Shown here: positions 26,794 to 35,397 of the stretch, piece by piece
How the letters are laid out: every line of letters starts with the position of its first letter
How positions within the stretch are numbered: position 1 is the stretch's first letter
Source of the DNA: Asticcacaulis machinosus
Lineage (GTDB): Bacteria > Pseudomonadota > Alphaproteobacteria > Caulobacterales > Caulobacteraceae
DNA: 64,000 bases
Direction: 5' to 3'
Assembly (NCBI RefSeq): GCF_028550435.1
Contig: NZ_JAQQKV010000001.1
Location: 1,488,001 to 1,552,000, forward strand
Notes under the pieces: generated by a model
What the model saw: the letters and a program-made list of their open reading frames with translations, nothing else
Told to the model about the DNA's origin: nothing
Databases searched by the model: none
Translations under genes and position numbers: made by a program

Positions 26794-27546
26794 TCAAGAC
26801 GACAGATCATCCGAAGTCTTAGCAGACTTCCTGACCAGCCGGATATTCAGTTCCGTGTTCAGCCCAGCGGGCAAGATACTTGCCGGACTTGAGCGGGTTG
26901 CCACCACCTGAAACCACGGCGCAACCGCCTTGATCAGCGCCTTGTGGTCAAAGCCCAGATGGTGTGGATAATAGGCCATGTCAGGGGTCATCCACACCTT
27001 ATGGCGCTCAAAGCCCGCATCCCCTTGTGCCGCCCGCCATATGCGTCGCCAATCCGTATCAAAATCCTGACGCCGCTGCGACCGGAACAGGCCCTTAACA
27101 ACAGCGATCGGCCCTGTCTCGACCGGCACGCCAATAATCAGTTCACCACCGGGTTTCAGTATCCGATACATTTCCTTAAGCGCCGCCTTCGTCTCTTCCG
27201 GCGGCAAATGCTCAAAAACTTCGAGGCAGAAAACCGCATCCGCCCAGCTATCCTGAATATCAGCCGAAGCTGCCGTAAGCCTAACTCCGTCGTAGCCCAT
27301 GAGATGGGCTTGCGCCTGAGTCAGGAGGTTGTGCGTGGGTTCAAAGCAGATAAACTCAGCGTCTGGCACATGCACCTTTAACCGCACGACCAACTCACCG
27401 TCACCGGCGCCGTAATCCACAATTCTGGCCTGATGACGCGGCCCAAGAAGCCTGATGGCATCTCTGAACCGTCTATTCTGCAACCAGCGTTTGAACGGAT
27501 TTGGGTCATGCCGCGTCAGGGCCGCATAGCTTGGCTGCACATTCAT
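26794..27546 (-). CDS. Class I SAM-dependent methyltransferase
   Basis: 250-residue methyltransferase. Motif I is ARIVDYGAGDGELVVRL near residue 43, the acidic second strand is FICFEPTHN, and the post-motif block is FCLEVFEHLPPEETKAALKEMYRILKPGGELII. The substrate cannot be told; the sequence is of the general Methyltransf_11 type. It lies between metF and the homocysteine domain gene in the methionine cluster, and a SAM-consuming enzyme fits that context. Confidence 0.82.
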   Translation of the reverse strand: MNVQPSYAALTRHDPNPFKRWLQNRRFRDAIRLLGPRHQARIVDYGAGDGELVVRLKVHVPDAEFICFEPTHNLLTQAQAHLMGYDGVRLTAASADIQDSWADAVFCLEVFEHLPPEETKAALKEMYRILKPGGELIIGVPVETGPIAVVKGLFRSQRRQDFDTDWRRIWRAAQGDAGFERHKVWMTPDMAYYPHHLGFDHKALIKAVAPWFQVVATRSSPASILPAGLNTELNIRLVRKSAKTSDDLSS

Positions 27547-27588
27547 GACCTGACCCCATAGCTTTGGACGGTAACCACGGCCTGTCCG

Positions 27589-28509
27589 TCAGGCGCTTAC
27601 CGCCTTTACACCAAGCACCCGGCAGATGGAATAGACCAGTTCAGCACGGTTGAGGGTATAAAAATGGAAATTCTCCACCCCTTCGCGCTCAAGCTCCAGC
27701 ACCTGCTCTACCGCCACCGCCGACGCCAGCAGTTTGCGCGTTTCGGCATCATCATCCAGCCCGTCAAACAGTTCGGCAAGCCACCCCGGCACATTGGCTT
27801 CGCAGGCCGCAGCCATGCGTTTTAAGCCTTTGAAATTGGTCACCGGCATGATCCCCGGCGTCAATTCAATCTCAATACCGGCGTCCGCCACCGCATCGCG
27901 GAACCGGAGGTAAGTTTCCGGCTCAAAGAAGAACTGGCTGATGCCACGCGTGGCCCCGGCATCGACCTTTTGGCGCAGGACATCCAGATCGAAATCCAGC
28001 GACGGCGATTGGGGATGCTTTTCCGGGTACACGCCCACGCTGACCTCAAAATCGCCAATACGCTTGATAGCTGCCGTTAATTCAGTCGCGTTCTGATAGC
28101 CATCGGCGCGGGGGGTATATTGCCCGTCCTGAAGCCCTGTCGGCGGATCACCGCGCAGGGCCACAATGTGACGCACACCGGCGGCCCAGTATTCACGGAT
28201 GACCTCATCAACCTCTGCGCGTGACGCCTCAACGCAAGTCAGGTGAGCGGCGGGCTTTAGCGAAGTCTCATCCAGAATACGCTTGACCGTACGATGGGTA
28301 CGCTCACGGGTCGAACCACCGGCCCCATAGGTCACCGACACAAACGACGGATTAAGCCCCTCAAGCCGGCGGATAGAATTCCACAGGCTCAGTTCCATTT
28401 CTTCCGATTTAGGCGGAAAAAACTCGAACGAAATATTGAGATGGCTGCCGCCGGATGACACCGAACGCGCAATGGAACTCAGGCGGGTTTGCAGATTGGG
28501 GCTTATCAT
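27589..28509 (-). CDS. metF: 5,10-methylenetetrahydrofolate reductase
   Basis: FAD-dependent cytoplasmic enzyme that makes 5-methyltetrahydrofolate, the methyl donor for the MetH proteins encoded downstream. The start of the barrel reads NISFEFFPPKSEEME, then SFVSVTYGAGGSTRERT and HIVALRGDPP. A later substrate-binding block is GISQFFFEPETYLRF and PGIMPVTNF. 306 residues is the usual size. It is directly downstream of the ArsR-methyltransferase gene, 21 bases away, and probably under its control. Confidence 0.96.
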   Translation of the reverse strand: MISPNLQTRLSSIARSVSSGGSHLNISFEFFPPKSEEMELSLWNSIRRLEGLNPSFVSVTYGAGGSTRERTHRTVKRILDETSLKPAAHLTCVEASRAEVDEVIREYWAAGVRHIVALRGDPPTGLQDGQYTPRADGYQNATELTAAIKRIGDFEVSVGVYPEKHPQSPSLDFDLDVLRQKVDAGATRGISQFFFEPETYLRFRDAVADAGIEIELTPGIMPVTNFKGLKRMAAACEANVPGWLAELFDGLDDDAETRKLLASAVAVEQVLELEREGVENFHFYTLNRAELVYSICRVLGVKAVSA

Positions 28510-28530
28510 AGTGAGGTCTTTATTTTTGAA

Positions 28531-29496
28531 TTAGTCTTTGCGCGCCAGCCAGATGCGGACGGTGAGGCCCGCGCCATCGATCGGCGGCAGGGCCGTGTCG
28601 TTAATGAGCGTAAGATTCGCCCGCATCAGCCAGCCGGACATATCGTCATCACTGATGCCTAAGCGCCTATGCTGATATTGCTCCCGCATGTGCTCCAGGC
28701 CATGTGGCGCGAAATCGACCACCAGCAGACGCCCGCCGGGTTTAAGGATACGTCCGGCCTCGCGCACCGCCTGCACCGGATCAGGCAGGAAGTGCAACAC
28801 CTGATGCACGATTACCAGATCGGCACTGTCCGCGCTAAGTCGTGTGTCGGCAATATCGCCGTGGCGAAACTCAAGCTTGACGTTCGATTTCAGGTCGCTT
28901 TCGGTGGTTTTGGCGCGGGCGACATTGAGCATCTGCTGCGACAGATCAAGGCCGGTCGCGGTCTTGGCGCGCGGCCCTAACAAGGTCAGCATGCGCCCGG
29001 AACCCGTGCCTAAGTCCACTAAATGATCAAACGGCTGATGCCCTAAAATACCCACGATCGCCGCTTCGACATCGGCTTCAGATATGTGGTGTGAGCGGAT
29101 TTCGTCCCACCGGCCCGCGATATTTTCAAAATAGCTCTGGGCCGATTTCAGGCGTTGCGCGTGAATGTCATCCAGTGCGCGCACATCATCAGCATAGTCA
29201 TCGCCCAGGGCATCCAGCACCGCCGTCACCAGCGGACGGATGGCCGGCGCATCTGAGGCCCGGTAGAACACCCAGGCACCGTCCGGAAAGCGGTCAATCA
29301 GCCCGGCCTCGCTCATCAGCTTCAAATGACGCGAGACACGCGGCTGGCTCTGGTTTAAAATCTGCACCAGTTCCATGACCGACAGCTCCTCATCGGCCAG
29401 CAACCGCAGCAGGCGCAGACGCGTCGGCTCACCGGCCGCCTTTAAGGCCTCCAGCAGCGCCGCCGCACCCAACACAGGATTCGATTTCGATCTCAT
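28531..29496 (-). CDS. ArsR-type regulator fused to a SAM methyltransferase domain
   Basis: 321-residue fusion. Residues about 10-95 form a winged helix-turn-helix of the ArsR family (LKAAGEPTRLRLLRLL, then QPRVSRHLKLMSEAGLI). Residues about 110-320 form a methyltransferase domain (LVDLGTGSGRMLTLLG, DLVIVHQVLHFLPDP, ILKPGGRLLVVDF). Such fusions occur next to metF or metH in alphaproteobacteria; sensing of SAM or SAH is a reasonable inference. No metal-binding cysteine pair of arsenic sensors is visible. A perfect palindrome ends four bases before the ATG, so it likely represses its own operon. Confidence 0.9.
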   Translation of the reverse strand: MRSKSNPVLGAAALLEALKAAGEPTRLRLLRLLADEELSVMELVQILNQSQPRVSRHLKLMSEAGLIDRFPDGAWVFYRASDAPAIRPLVTAVLDALGDDYADDVRALDDIHAQRLKSAQSYFENIAGRWDEIRSHHISEADVEAAIVGILGHQPFDHLVDLGTGSGRMLTLLGPRAKTATGLDLSQQMLNVARAKTTESDLKSNVKLEFRHGDIADTRLSADSADLVIVHQVLHFLPDPVQAVREAGRILKPGGRLLVVDFAPHGLEHMREQYQHRRLGISDDDMSGWLMRANLTLINDTALPPIDGAGLTVRIWLARKD

Positions 29497-29500
29497 ATAA

Positions 29501-29524
29501 CCATATAAAGATATCTTTATATGG
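29501..29524. promoter_or_regulatory. Perfect 24-bp palindromic operator of the met cluster
   Basis: CCATATAAAGAT at 29501-29512 is followed directly by its exact complement at 29513-29524. Palindromes with an ATAAAGA/TCTTTAT core suit an ArsR-type dimer. The site lies immediately upstream of the ArsR-methyltransferase gene and about 100 bases before the divergent hydrolase gene. The tight spacing to the start codon leaves no room for a normal leader, so the mRNA may be leaderless or have its promoter overlapped by the operator. Confidence 0.75.
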
Positions 29525-29624
29525 TATGCAAGCTTTTGTTTTCGCTGAGCACGATAAGACGTGATTTTGCACTAAAAAACGCGCCATCTTGCGAAACTAC
29601 CGCGTCGCCTTCACAATAACCCAC

Positions 29625-30434
29625 ATGCTGATGGCCACCGCTCAAAGCCTTGTAACACAAGATCCACATCAAAATGGACAGGAAATTCGCGCCCTGATGC
29701 AACAGGCCCATGACGCCGGAGCGCGTCTTATTCATTTCCCCGAAGGTGCCATGTCGGGCTATCAGGTTTCTAACCCGCAGTGGGAAGCCCTGCACGAAGA
29801 ACTTGAACTTACCGCAACGCTGGCCAAAAATTTGAATCTTTGGACGATATTGGGCAGCGAACATCGCCTGACACCCCCTAACCGCCCACATAATAGCCTT
29901 TACGTCATCTCAGATTCCGGAGACGTGGTGGCTAGGTATGATAAACGCCTATGCTCACACAATGAGATCAATCATCACTACACCCCCGGCAACACCCCAA
30001 TCGTCTTTTCAATCGACGGCTTCACTTTTGGCTGCGCCCTCTGCATTGAGATTAATTTTCCGGAACTCTTTCTTGAATATGAAAATTTGGGCGTCGATTG
30101 CCTGCTGCTGTCTTCCTATTCACAAAACCCCATTTTTGGCATCATGGCTCAGGGCCATGCGGCCGCAAATAATTACTGGTTCAGTATTTCCGTACCCGCG
30201 CAGTTCGCAAGCGCCCTGCCCGCTGGCCTTATCGGCCCCGATGGCTATTGGATCAGTCAGTGCCGAACGGACGCAGCTACCGATCTGTGTTTCGCACACT
30301 TAGATCGCATGTCCCCCGCGTTCGACATCGCTCTCAACAAAGCCCGACCGTGGCGAAAAACGGCGAGAGAGGGCAGCATTTACAGAGACAATCTGATTTG
30401 TGACCCACGCAGTGAGAATAAAGCTAGTTTCTGA
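29625..30434 (+). CDS. Carbon-nitrogen hydrolase (nitrilase superfamily)
   Basis: 269-residue hydrolase with the catalytic triad of the superfamily: glutamate in LIHFPEGAMSGYQ, lysine in VARYDKRLCSH and cysteine in FGCALCIEINFPE. Members hydrolyse amides or nitriles; the exact substrate is unknown. I place the start at ATG 29625 because the family begins with a strand like MATAQSL; a TTG at 29589 adds 12 residues. ATG 29631 is also possible. It is divergent from the met operon and somewhat richer in A and T than average. Confidence 0.83.
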   Translation: MLMATAQSLVTQDPHQNGQEIRALMQQAHDAGARLIHFPEGAMSGYQVSNPQWEALHEELELTATLAKNLNLWTILGSEHRLTPPNRPHNSLYVISDSGDVVARYDKRLCSHNEINHHYTPGNTPIVFSIDGFTFGCALCIEINFPELFLEYENLGVDCLLLSSYSQNPIFGIMAQGHAAANNYWFSISVPAQFASALPAGLIGPDGYWISQCRTDAATDLCFAHLDRMSPAFDIALNKARPWRKTAREGSIYRDNLICDPRSENKASF

Positions 30435-30517
30435 TTTAAACGGTCAGCAAACCTGCGACCGTATGGCACAGCCTGCGTGACTTGATCTTTATATCCTGAT
30501 AAGCCAACTAGGTTATT

Positions 30518-30928
30518 ATGAGCACGAACGCATCTGAGCCAAATCTATCTGAGCACGCCATGACCGCTGAAAAGCCTACCCTTATGACCGCCATCAAGCG
30601 GGGTCTCAACCGGCGCTGCCCGGCCTGTGGCGAAGGCCGCGCCTTTAAGGGCTACCTCAAGGTCGTCGATGCCTGCGATCATTGCCATACGCCGCTGGGG
30701 CTATATCCGTGCGATGACGGCCCGGCCTATGTCACCATGATCATCGTCGGTCATATCGTGATCGCGCCGCTGTTTATGTTCGACAGCGTATTTATGCACT
30801 ATCCGTTTGAGATCCTGATCCCGTCATCGATTGCGGTTATGGGTGCACTGACCCTGTGGCTTTTGCCCTATATCAAGGGCGGCTTTCTGGGGCTGGTCTG
30901 GCGGCACGGGTTGAAGCAGAAATCCTGA
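30518..30928 (+). CDS. DUF983 family membrane protein
   Basis: 136-residue protein. The N-terminal cytoplasmic part has a zinc-ribbon-like pair, RRCPACGEGRAF and DACDHCHTPLGLY, followed by DDGPAYVTM, the DUF983 signature. Two membrane helices follow at about residues 72-95 and 100-120. The role of the family is unknown. A later ATG at 30560 is possible, but AGG five bases before 30518 supports the longer form. Confidence 0.87.
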   Translation: MSTNASEPNLSEHAMTAEKPTLMTAIKRGLNRRCPACGEGRAFKGYLKVVDACDHCHTPLGLYPCDDGPAYVTMIIVGHIVIAPLFMFDSVFMHYPFEILIPSSIAVMGALTLWLLPYIKGGFLGLVWRHGLKQKS

Positions 30929-31064
30929 CTCAGGCCGGCATAATTCCACACGGTCGGAACAATCAAAGTAATGTGATTTACACCGCCTCCGCCGCGCTTG
31001 ACAGCCTGAGCGGGTTTGCGCGACATAAAGCCTCGTTTTCATGAACTTATTCACGGGGCACATC

Positions 31065-31247
31065 ATGGCGCACACATTTGAAATCAAGAAAAACAAGGCT
31101 GGCGAATTTGTCGCCTATTTCAAATATAATTCTGAGAGCATCTTCTGGACCGAGGGTTATAGCTCAAAGGCGGGCGCCAAAAACGCCATTGAATCGATCC
31201 TGAAAAACGGCCCGAACGCGGAAATCGTCGACTCCACCGCCGACTAA
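31065..31247 (+). CDS. DUF1508 (YegP-like) small protein
   Basis: 60-residue protein: FEIKKNKAGEFVAYFKYNSESIFWTEGYSSKAGAKNAI is the full DUF1508 repeat, in a single copy. YegP-type proteins usually carry two copies; their role is not known. The ATG at 31065 gives the conserved MAHTFEIKK start; an ATG at 31041 adds eight residues. A strong terminator follows at once. Confidence 0.85.
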   Translation: MAHTFEIKKNKAGEFVAYFKYNSESIFWTEGYSSKAGAKNAIESILKNGPNAEIVDSTAD

Positions 31248-31249
31248 AC

Positions 31250-31283
31250 AAAAAACGCCCCGGTCGATGCCGGGGCGTTTTTT
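31250..31283 (+). terminator. Rho-independent terminator, bidirectional
   Basis: AAAAAACGCCCCGG and CCGGGGCGTTTTTT form a perfect GC-rich stem around TCGATG, with an A-run before and T-run after. It ends the DUF1508 gene and can also stop transcripts from the convergent 91-residue gene. Confidence 0.93.
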
Positions 31284-31307
31284 AATATCTAACGCGAACT
31301 AAATTTA

Positions 31308-31583
31308 TTACACCCGGTCAAGGGCATCGCGAACCAGAGCGATAGCGCCTTCGGCCTCTTCGGTGCATTCCATCGACAAACGGTCGATTTCTTCCTGCGC
31401 AAATGAGCGCATCAAAAGTGCCGCCTGAGGCGACAGAGCCATGAGGGTACGCACAGATGCGCGCGCCATGGCCAGCGCAGCATCCATATCTACTAAATTC
31501 GCTGTGTCACGCGCCACTGCCAAAGCATACAGGCGCGATGCCACATCCGGGGAGGAACTTGGCATATTATTCTTCTTGGGCAT
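31308..31583 (-). CDS. Small protein of unknown function
   Basis: 91-residue, mainly helical, acidic protein with no membrane segment. The centre VDMDAALAMARASVRTLMALSP and the end EEAEGAIALVRDALDRV look amphipathic. I do not recognise a family. It converges on the DUF1508 gene, sharing the terminator at 31250. The 378-bp AT-rich gap upstream holds a LacI-type operator-like palindrome. Confidence 0.6.
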   Translation of the reverse strand: MPKKNNMPSSSPDVASRLYALAVARDTANLVDMDAALAMARASVRTLMALSPQAALLMRSFAQEEIDRLSMECTEEAEGAIALVRDALDRV

Positions 31584-31961
31584 GTAAGGTGAATGGGGGA
31601 ACTCAGGTACAGTACACGGGTAGATAATGACAAAAACACACAGTCCCGCTAAAACTGCTGACGCCTTGCATAATTTACATTGTAACGAATATTGTGACGA
31701 AAGCTAGGCCACCCAAATTGGTCAACCATAGCGGTCATCAGTCGTCATATAATTGTAATTTAAAGACTCTTTGAAAATTGCTTTGGAAAAATTACGAATT
31801 AACCGTGTTTTTTCGTATTATTTATCATGGTAGCGCTATCAAAACGCATAATATATCGAAAAAATTGCACATCTTTGCAATAAAAACGGTATCAAGATGA
31901 TGAATTATGTCGGAAATAAGGCCGCACCCGACATAATCCACACCCATTCAATCAGAATCGA
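31584..31961. other. AT-rich intergenic region with a LacI-type palindrome
   Basis: 378 bp without a supported gene. At 31828-31841 the sequence TGGTAGCGCTATCA is a near-perfect palindrome of the LacI-family operator type, resembling sugar-responsive operators of Caulobacter. It is about 245 bases before the 91-residue gene on the minus strand. No other clear signal or RNA gene is seen. Confidence 0.5.
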
Positions 31962-32366
31962 TCAGCGCTTGAACAAACCACCCAGCACGTCCTGAACAAT
32001 ACCGCCATTGCCCAATTGCCCTACGATATCACCAAGCCCATCCGCTGAGATCTGACCATTGGGGCTAAGCTTATCGATCAGGCCTGGCAGCACATCGGCG
32101 ATTTGCGCCGGATTAACGCCCAGGCTCCGCGCTAACTGCCCCACCTGCTCGGAGCCCAGAACCGACTGAATTTGTTCGGCCGATACGGACAGGTTTGCAC
32201 CACTACCCAGCCACGACTGCACCACATCCTGCAGACCGCCCTGAGACAAAGTGCCAACAATATCATTCAGGCCGCCGTTACCAATCAACCCTGACAAAGC
32301 CTCAATATTGAGACCGCCCTTATCGCCGCCACTCAAGGCTCCCAAAACACCATTCAGAATGTCCAT
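31962..32366 (-). CDS. YidB-like (DUF937) protein
   Basis: 134-residue glycine-rich protein made of short repeats (LNGVLGALSGGDKGG, LSGLIGNGGLNDIVG, LSQGGLQDVVQSWLG). It continues into the YidB core QIQSVLGSEQVGQLARSLGVNPAQIADVLPGLIDKLSPNG. The role of the family is not established. The ATG at 32366 has AAGGAG about six bases upstream, while a start at 32393 adds a charged nonapeptide. It is not linked to the ppa gene, from which a terminator separates it. Confidence 0.86.
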   Translation of the reverse strand: MDILNGVLGALSGGDKGGLNIEALSGLIGNGGLNDIVGTLSQGGLQDVVQSWLGSGANLSVSAEQIQSVLGSEQVGQLARSLGVNPAQIADVLPGLIDKLSPNGQISADGLGDIVGQLGNGGIVQDVLGGLFKR

Positions 32367-32506
32367 AATCCGCTCCTTGATTTTTGCACTCACCCGACCT
32401 TAAGCCGTTAACCGCAGATGTGAAAAGCCGCAAATCGCACTCTGACAGGGCTTTGAGTAACAATTGCGACACCAGAGCGTTTTCCCATAGATGCGGACGA
32501 CAAAAC

Positions 32507-32540
32507 AAAAAACCCGCGCCAGATACCGGAGCGGGTTTTT
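32507..32540 (-). terminator. Rho-independent terminator after ppa
   Basis: AAAAACCCGC and GCGGGTTTTT form a ten-base stem around a 14-base loop. In the minus direction it follows the ppa stop codon (32564) by about 24 bases and ends in a T-run. Confidence 0.88.
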
Positions 32541-32563
32541 CAGATCTTTAACCGGACTAAGCC

Positions 32564-33100
32564 TTAACCAACCTTGGCGGCCAGACGCTCCTGACCTTCA
32601 CGGATCAGTTGGGCGGCCACTTCGGGCTCACCCCACCCCTTGACGGTCGTGGTCTTGTTCTTTTCCAGATCCTTGTAGTGCGCAAAGAAGTGCGTGATCT
32701 GCTCGATCAGGATTTCCGGCATCTGGCGATAGCTGGAGACATTGGTGTAGTATGGGTGCAGCTTATCAACCGGCACCGCCAGGATTTTTTCGTCCTTGCC
32801 CGCTTCATCTTCCATCAGCAGCACGCCGATAGGGCGCGAACGGATCACAACGCCCGGATAGACCGGCACCGGACCGACCACCAGAATATCGCACGGGTCA
32901 CCATCATCAGCCAGGGTGTGCGGGATAAACCCGTAATTGCCGGGATAGAACATAGAGGTATAGAGAAAACGGTCGACAAACAAAGCGCCGGAATCCTTAT
33001 CCAGCTCATACTTGACCGGCATGCCCCCCTGCGGGATTTCGATAATGGCGTTAATGTCCCACGGGGCGTTCGGGCCGATAGAAATCTTATCAATATTCAT
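32564..33100 (-). CDS. ppa: Inorganic pyrophosphatase
   Basis: Family I cytoplasmic pyrophosphatase that hydrolyses PPi to two phosphates and pulls biosynthetic reactions forward. IEIPQGGMPVKYELDKDSGAL at the start, FVDRFLYTSMFYPGNYGFIPHT, and the signature DDGDPCDILVV (metal-binding aspartates) are all present, with the third acidic cluster EDEAGKDEKILAVP. 178 residues matches the bacterial hexameric enzyme. Single-gene transcription unit with its own terminator. Confidence 0.97.
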   Translation of the reverse strand: MNIDKISIGPNAPWDINAIIEIPQGGMPVKYELDKDSGALFVDRFLYTSMFYPGNYGFIPHTLADDGDPCDILVVGPVPVYPGVVIRSRPIGVLLMEDEAGKDEKILAVPVDKLHPYYTNVSSYRQMPEILIEQITHFFAHYKDLEKNKTTTVKGWGEPEVAAQLIREGQERLAAKVG

Positions 33101-33318
33101 TTGTTTTGGCTTTTTGATCTGTATAACAAAGTTGCGCCCATTTAAGAGGTTGAGACTGTTCGCACAAGCGAAGAGTTACAAAAAGCGAAAACTTTGTATC
33201 CGCGCAGGGTAAAACCCTGTTCCCGATTGTATCGGCAGTCATTTGTTAAGCTTAATGAAATCAATCCCGTGTCAAACAAGGCACAATACCGAACGCTTCA
33301 GGCATCAGGGAGATTAAC

Positions 33319-34131
33319 ATGGCTGATCTGAATTTCTGGGCTTTAAGATTTGATATCATCGCCCTTGGTATATTCTTCATCTGCTGGTTCGGCTATGAGC
33401 ACCTGATCCGGCTGTTGTCAAAGCGCCGCGGGATGCTGCTGAAAGACCTGACCGTCGTGCGCCATGCCTGGATGCGCGAAATGGTCATCCGCGATTTCAA
33501 GCTGTACGATTCCAACCTGATCGGTCACGGCGTCAATTCGGCCAGCTTTTTTGCCTCAGCTAACCTCATCCTGATTGCGGCGATCGGCGGCGCCTTGTTC
33601 AGCACCGATGTCACCTTCCAGTACGCCACCGGACTAGGAATTGACACCTCATCATCGCTGCTGGTGATCAAACTGTCGCTGGTCATTCTGTGTCTGGCGC
33701 GCGGTCTGTTGAATTTCGTCTGGGCCCTGCGCCAGATGAACTACTGCGTGGCCGCGTTCGGGGCCATACCGCTGAATGTCGATAAAGATACCGCCGAAAA
33801 ATTCACCCAAGCGGCCTCGGATATCATTGATCCGGCCATGTCGAATTTTTCGCAAGGTGTGCGCGGCTATTATTTCTCGCTGGCCGCCGGGGCCTGGTTA
33901 TTCGGCGCCTGGCCGCTGGCCATAGCCAGCCTGGGGGCCGTGTTCCTGCTTGGCTGGCGGCAGGCCAACTCTCAGGCGTCACGCGGACTTCGCCGGATGC
34001 GCGAATTGCTGGAGACGCATCCTTATCCCACTCGCACCCGCCCGCTGTACGAAAACGACCCTCTGCCAGCCGAGGAAATTATCGCAATGCAAAAGGCCGA
34101 TAAGGCCAAACATTCGCCCGAAAACCAATAG
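33319..34131 (+). CDS. DUF599 family membrane protein
   Basis: 270-residue protein with about four membrane helices. The first (IIALGIFFICWFGYEHLI) is near the N-terminus, the second near residue 75, the third near 115, and a C-terminal pair lies around 185-215. VRHAWMREMVIRD and RGLLNFVWALRQMNYC fit the DUF599 family of unknown function. GGGAG sits seven bases before the ATG. It is divergent from ppa, with about 218 bases between them. Confidence 0.85.
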   Translation: MADLNFWALRFDIIALGIFFICWFGYEHLIRLLSKRRGMLLKDLTVVRHAWMREMVIRDFKLYDSNLIGHGVNSASFFASANLILIAAIGGALFSTDVTFQYATGLGIDTSSSLLVIKLSLVILCLARGLLNFVWALRQMNYCVAAFGAIPLNVDKDTAEKFTQAASDIIDPAMSNFSQGVRGYYFSLAAGAWLFGAWPLAIASLGAVFLLGWRQANSQASRGLRRMRELLETHPYPTRTRPLYENDPLPAEEIIAMQKADKAKHSPENQ

Positions 34132-34256
34132 AGACTCCCGCAAACCCAAGCCTAATCACAAACGCCTTCAGGATGTTTTTGCATTTGTAACCATACGTGA
34201 TCATACAAATGTACATTTGCACTTGCGATTTTCCGCACCGCAAACTATCTTGAGCT

Positions 34257-34343
34257 TGTTCGACGTGTTTACGTCGATGCCCTTCCTGGGCGTTTCCTCC
34301 CTGTAGACTTTAGCCGCGCTTGTAAATAGCGCGGCTTTTTTTT
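34257..34343 (+). ncRNA. Candidate trans-acting small RNA (mmgR/suhB-like)
   Basis: An 87-base stretch with three consecutive hairpins: CGACGT/ACGTCG (34261-34276), GCCC/GGGC (34279-34291) and the terminator AGCCGCGCT/AGCGCGGCT (34312-34336) with eight T. Between the second and third lies an unpaired GTTTCCTCCCTGTAGACTT, which is complementary to ribosome binding sites. A promoter-like TTGCGA, 16 bases, CTATCT ends seven bases before the start. Layout and the CCTCCCT loop resemble the alphaproteobacterial suhB/mmgR family; that assignment is from memory. No ORF overlaps it in a coding-like manner. Confidence 0.62.
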
Positions 34344-34380
34344 GCCCGCAAACCGGCATGCGCTCACACATGCAACGGTT

Positions 34381-35268
34381 TCAGGCGATATTAAACGCCT
34401 TAAGGGCCTCGATCACCGTCGCCAGCGACGCCTTAAGCGGGCCATAGCCCGAAGTCGGCTCCAGACGCGCTTCATCCATGTAGATGCCGCGATTGATCTC
34501 AATCTGCAGCGCATGAACGCCCCGGTGAGGCTTACCGTATGTTTCCATCGTATAGCCGCCGGCAAAGGGCATATTCAGCCCGACTTTCAGCCCCTGCGCC
34601 TCAAACTGCTTTTTGACGAACCGCGTCAGTTCCGGTGCGCAGGTTTCCCCGTAAAGATCGCCCAGCACAATGTCCGGCAATTTGCGCTGCGGGTGAGCGC
34701 TGTTCAGCACCGATGACGGCATGGAGTGCCAGTCGATAAAGGTAACCGTGCCACATCCCGCCTGCGCCTGACGGATCAGATAGTTTAACGCATGATGATA
34801 GGGCGCATGGACGCGCTCGATGCGGATTTTGGCCTCATCATAGCCGATCGGATGGCGATGAATTTCCCTCTGCCCGCTCAGGCAGCGCGGAATAACCCCA
34901 AAGCCGGAGCGCACGCGCAGGGTCTGAGTCAGGGCGTCGCGCGGCAGCGCTCCTTTGATCAGCCGGGCATCCAGTTCACGCGGGTCACGGTTCACATCGA
35001 CAAACGCCCGGCCATACACTGCGCGTACCGTGCGGATGCCTAAATCGGGCGACATGCCGATCAGGCCATCAACATAGGCATCTTCGGTTGATCGCAGAAC
35101 CGTTTCCGGTTCGCGCGCACCGGCTATGAAACTATCCGGATAATAACGTCCCGAATGCGGCAGCCCGAACACCAGCGGCACAGCACGTCCGTCCTCCGGC
35201 TCGATCAGATCGACCGCTGGCAAAAAATCGCGCGACATGTGCCACAGTTTCGAAACATTCGTATCCAT
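34381..35268 (-). CDS. N-formylglutamate amidohydrolase family protein
   Basis: 295-residue zinc-dependent hydrolase of the FGase family, which deformylates N-formylglutamate in histidine breakdown. VFGLPHSGRYYPDSF, then GRAFVDVNRDPRELD, FIDWHSMPSS and GGYTMETYGKPHRGVHALQIEINR are conserved blocks carrying the metal-binding residues. No hut genes are nearby, so the physiological substrate may differ. It is divergent from cpdR, an arrangement I associate with Caulobacterales. Confidence 0.9.
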   Translation of the reverse strand: MDTNVSKLWHMSRDFLPAVDLIEPEDGRAVPLVFGLPHSGRYYPDSFIAGAREPETVLRSTEDAYVDGLIGMSPDLGIRTVRAVYGRAFVDVNRDPRELDARLIKGALPRDALTQTLRVRSGFGVIPRCLSGQREIHRHPIGYDEAKIRIERVHAPYHHALNYLIRQAQAGCGTVTFIDWHSMPSSVLNSAHPQRKLPDIVLGDLYGETCAPELTRFVKKQFEAQGLKVGLNMPFAGGYTMETYGKPHRGVHALQIEINRGIYMDEARLEPTSGYGPLKASLATVIEALKAFNIA

Positions 35269-35397
35269 ATTAGCTATTTAGTAGGCCATTCGTGCGAGTT
35301 CTTCATCCCTAATTTACGTCAATTGCGTTATTATCGGTTATCGACACCGGGACGGCGCCTGATCTGGACGTAAGGCGTTTAGTGATTATGGGGTACC

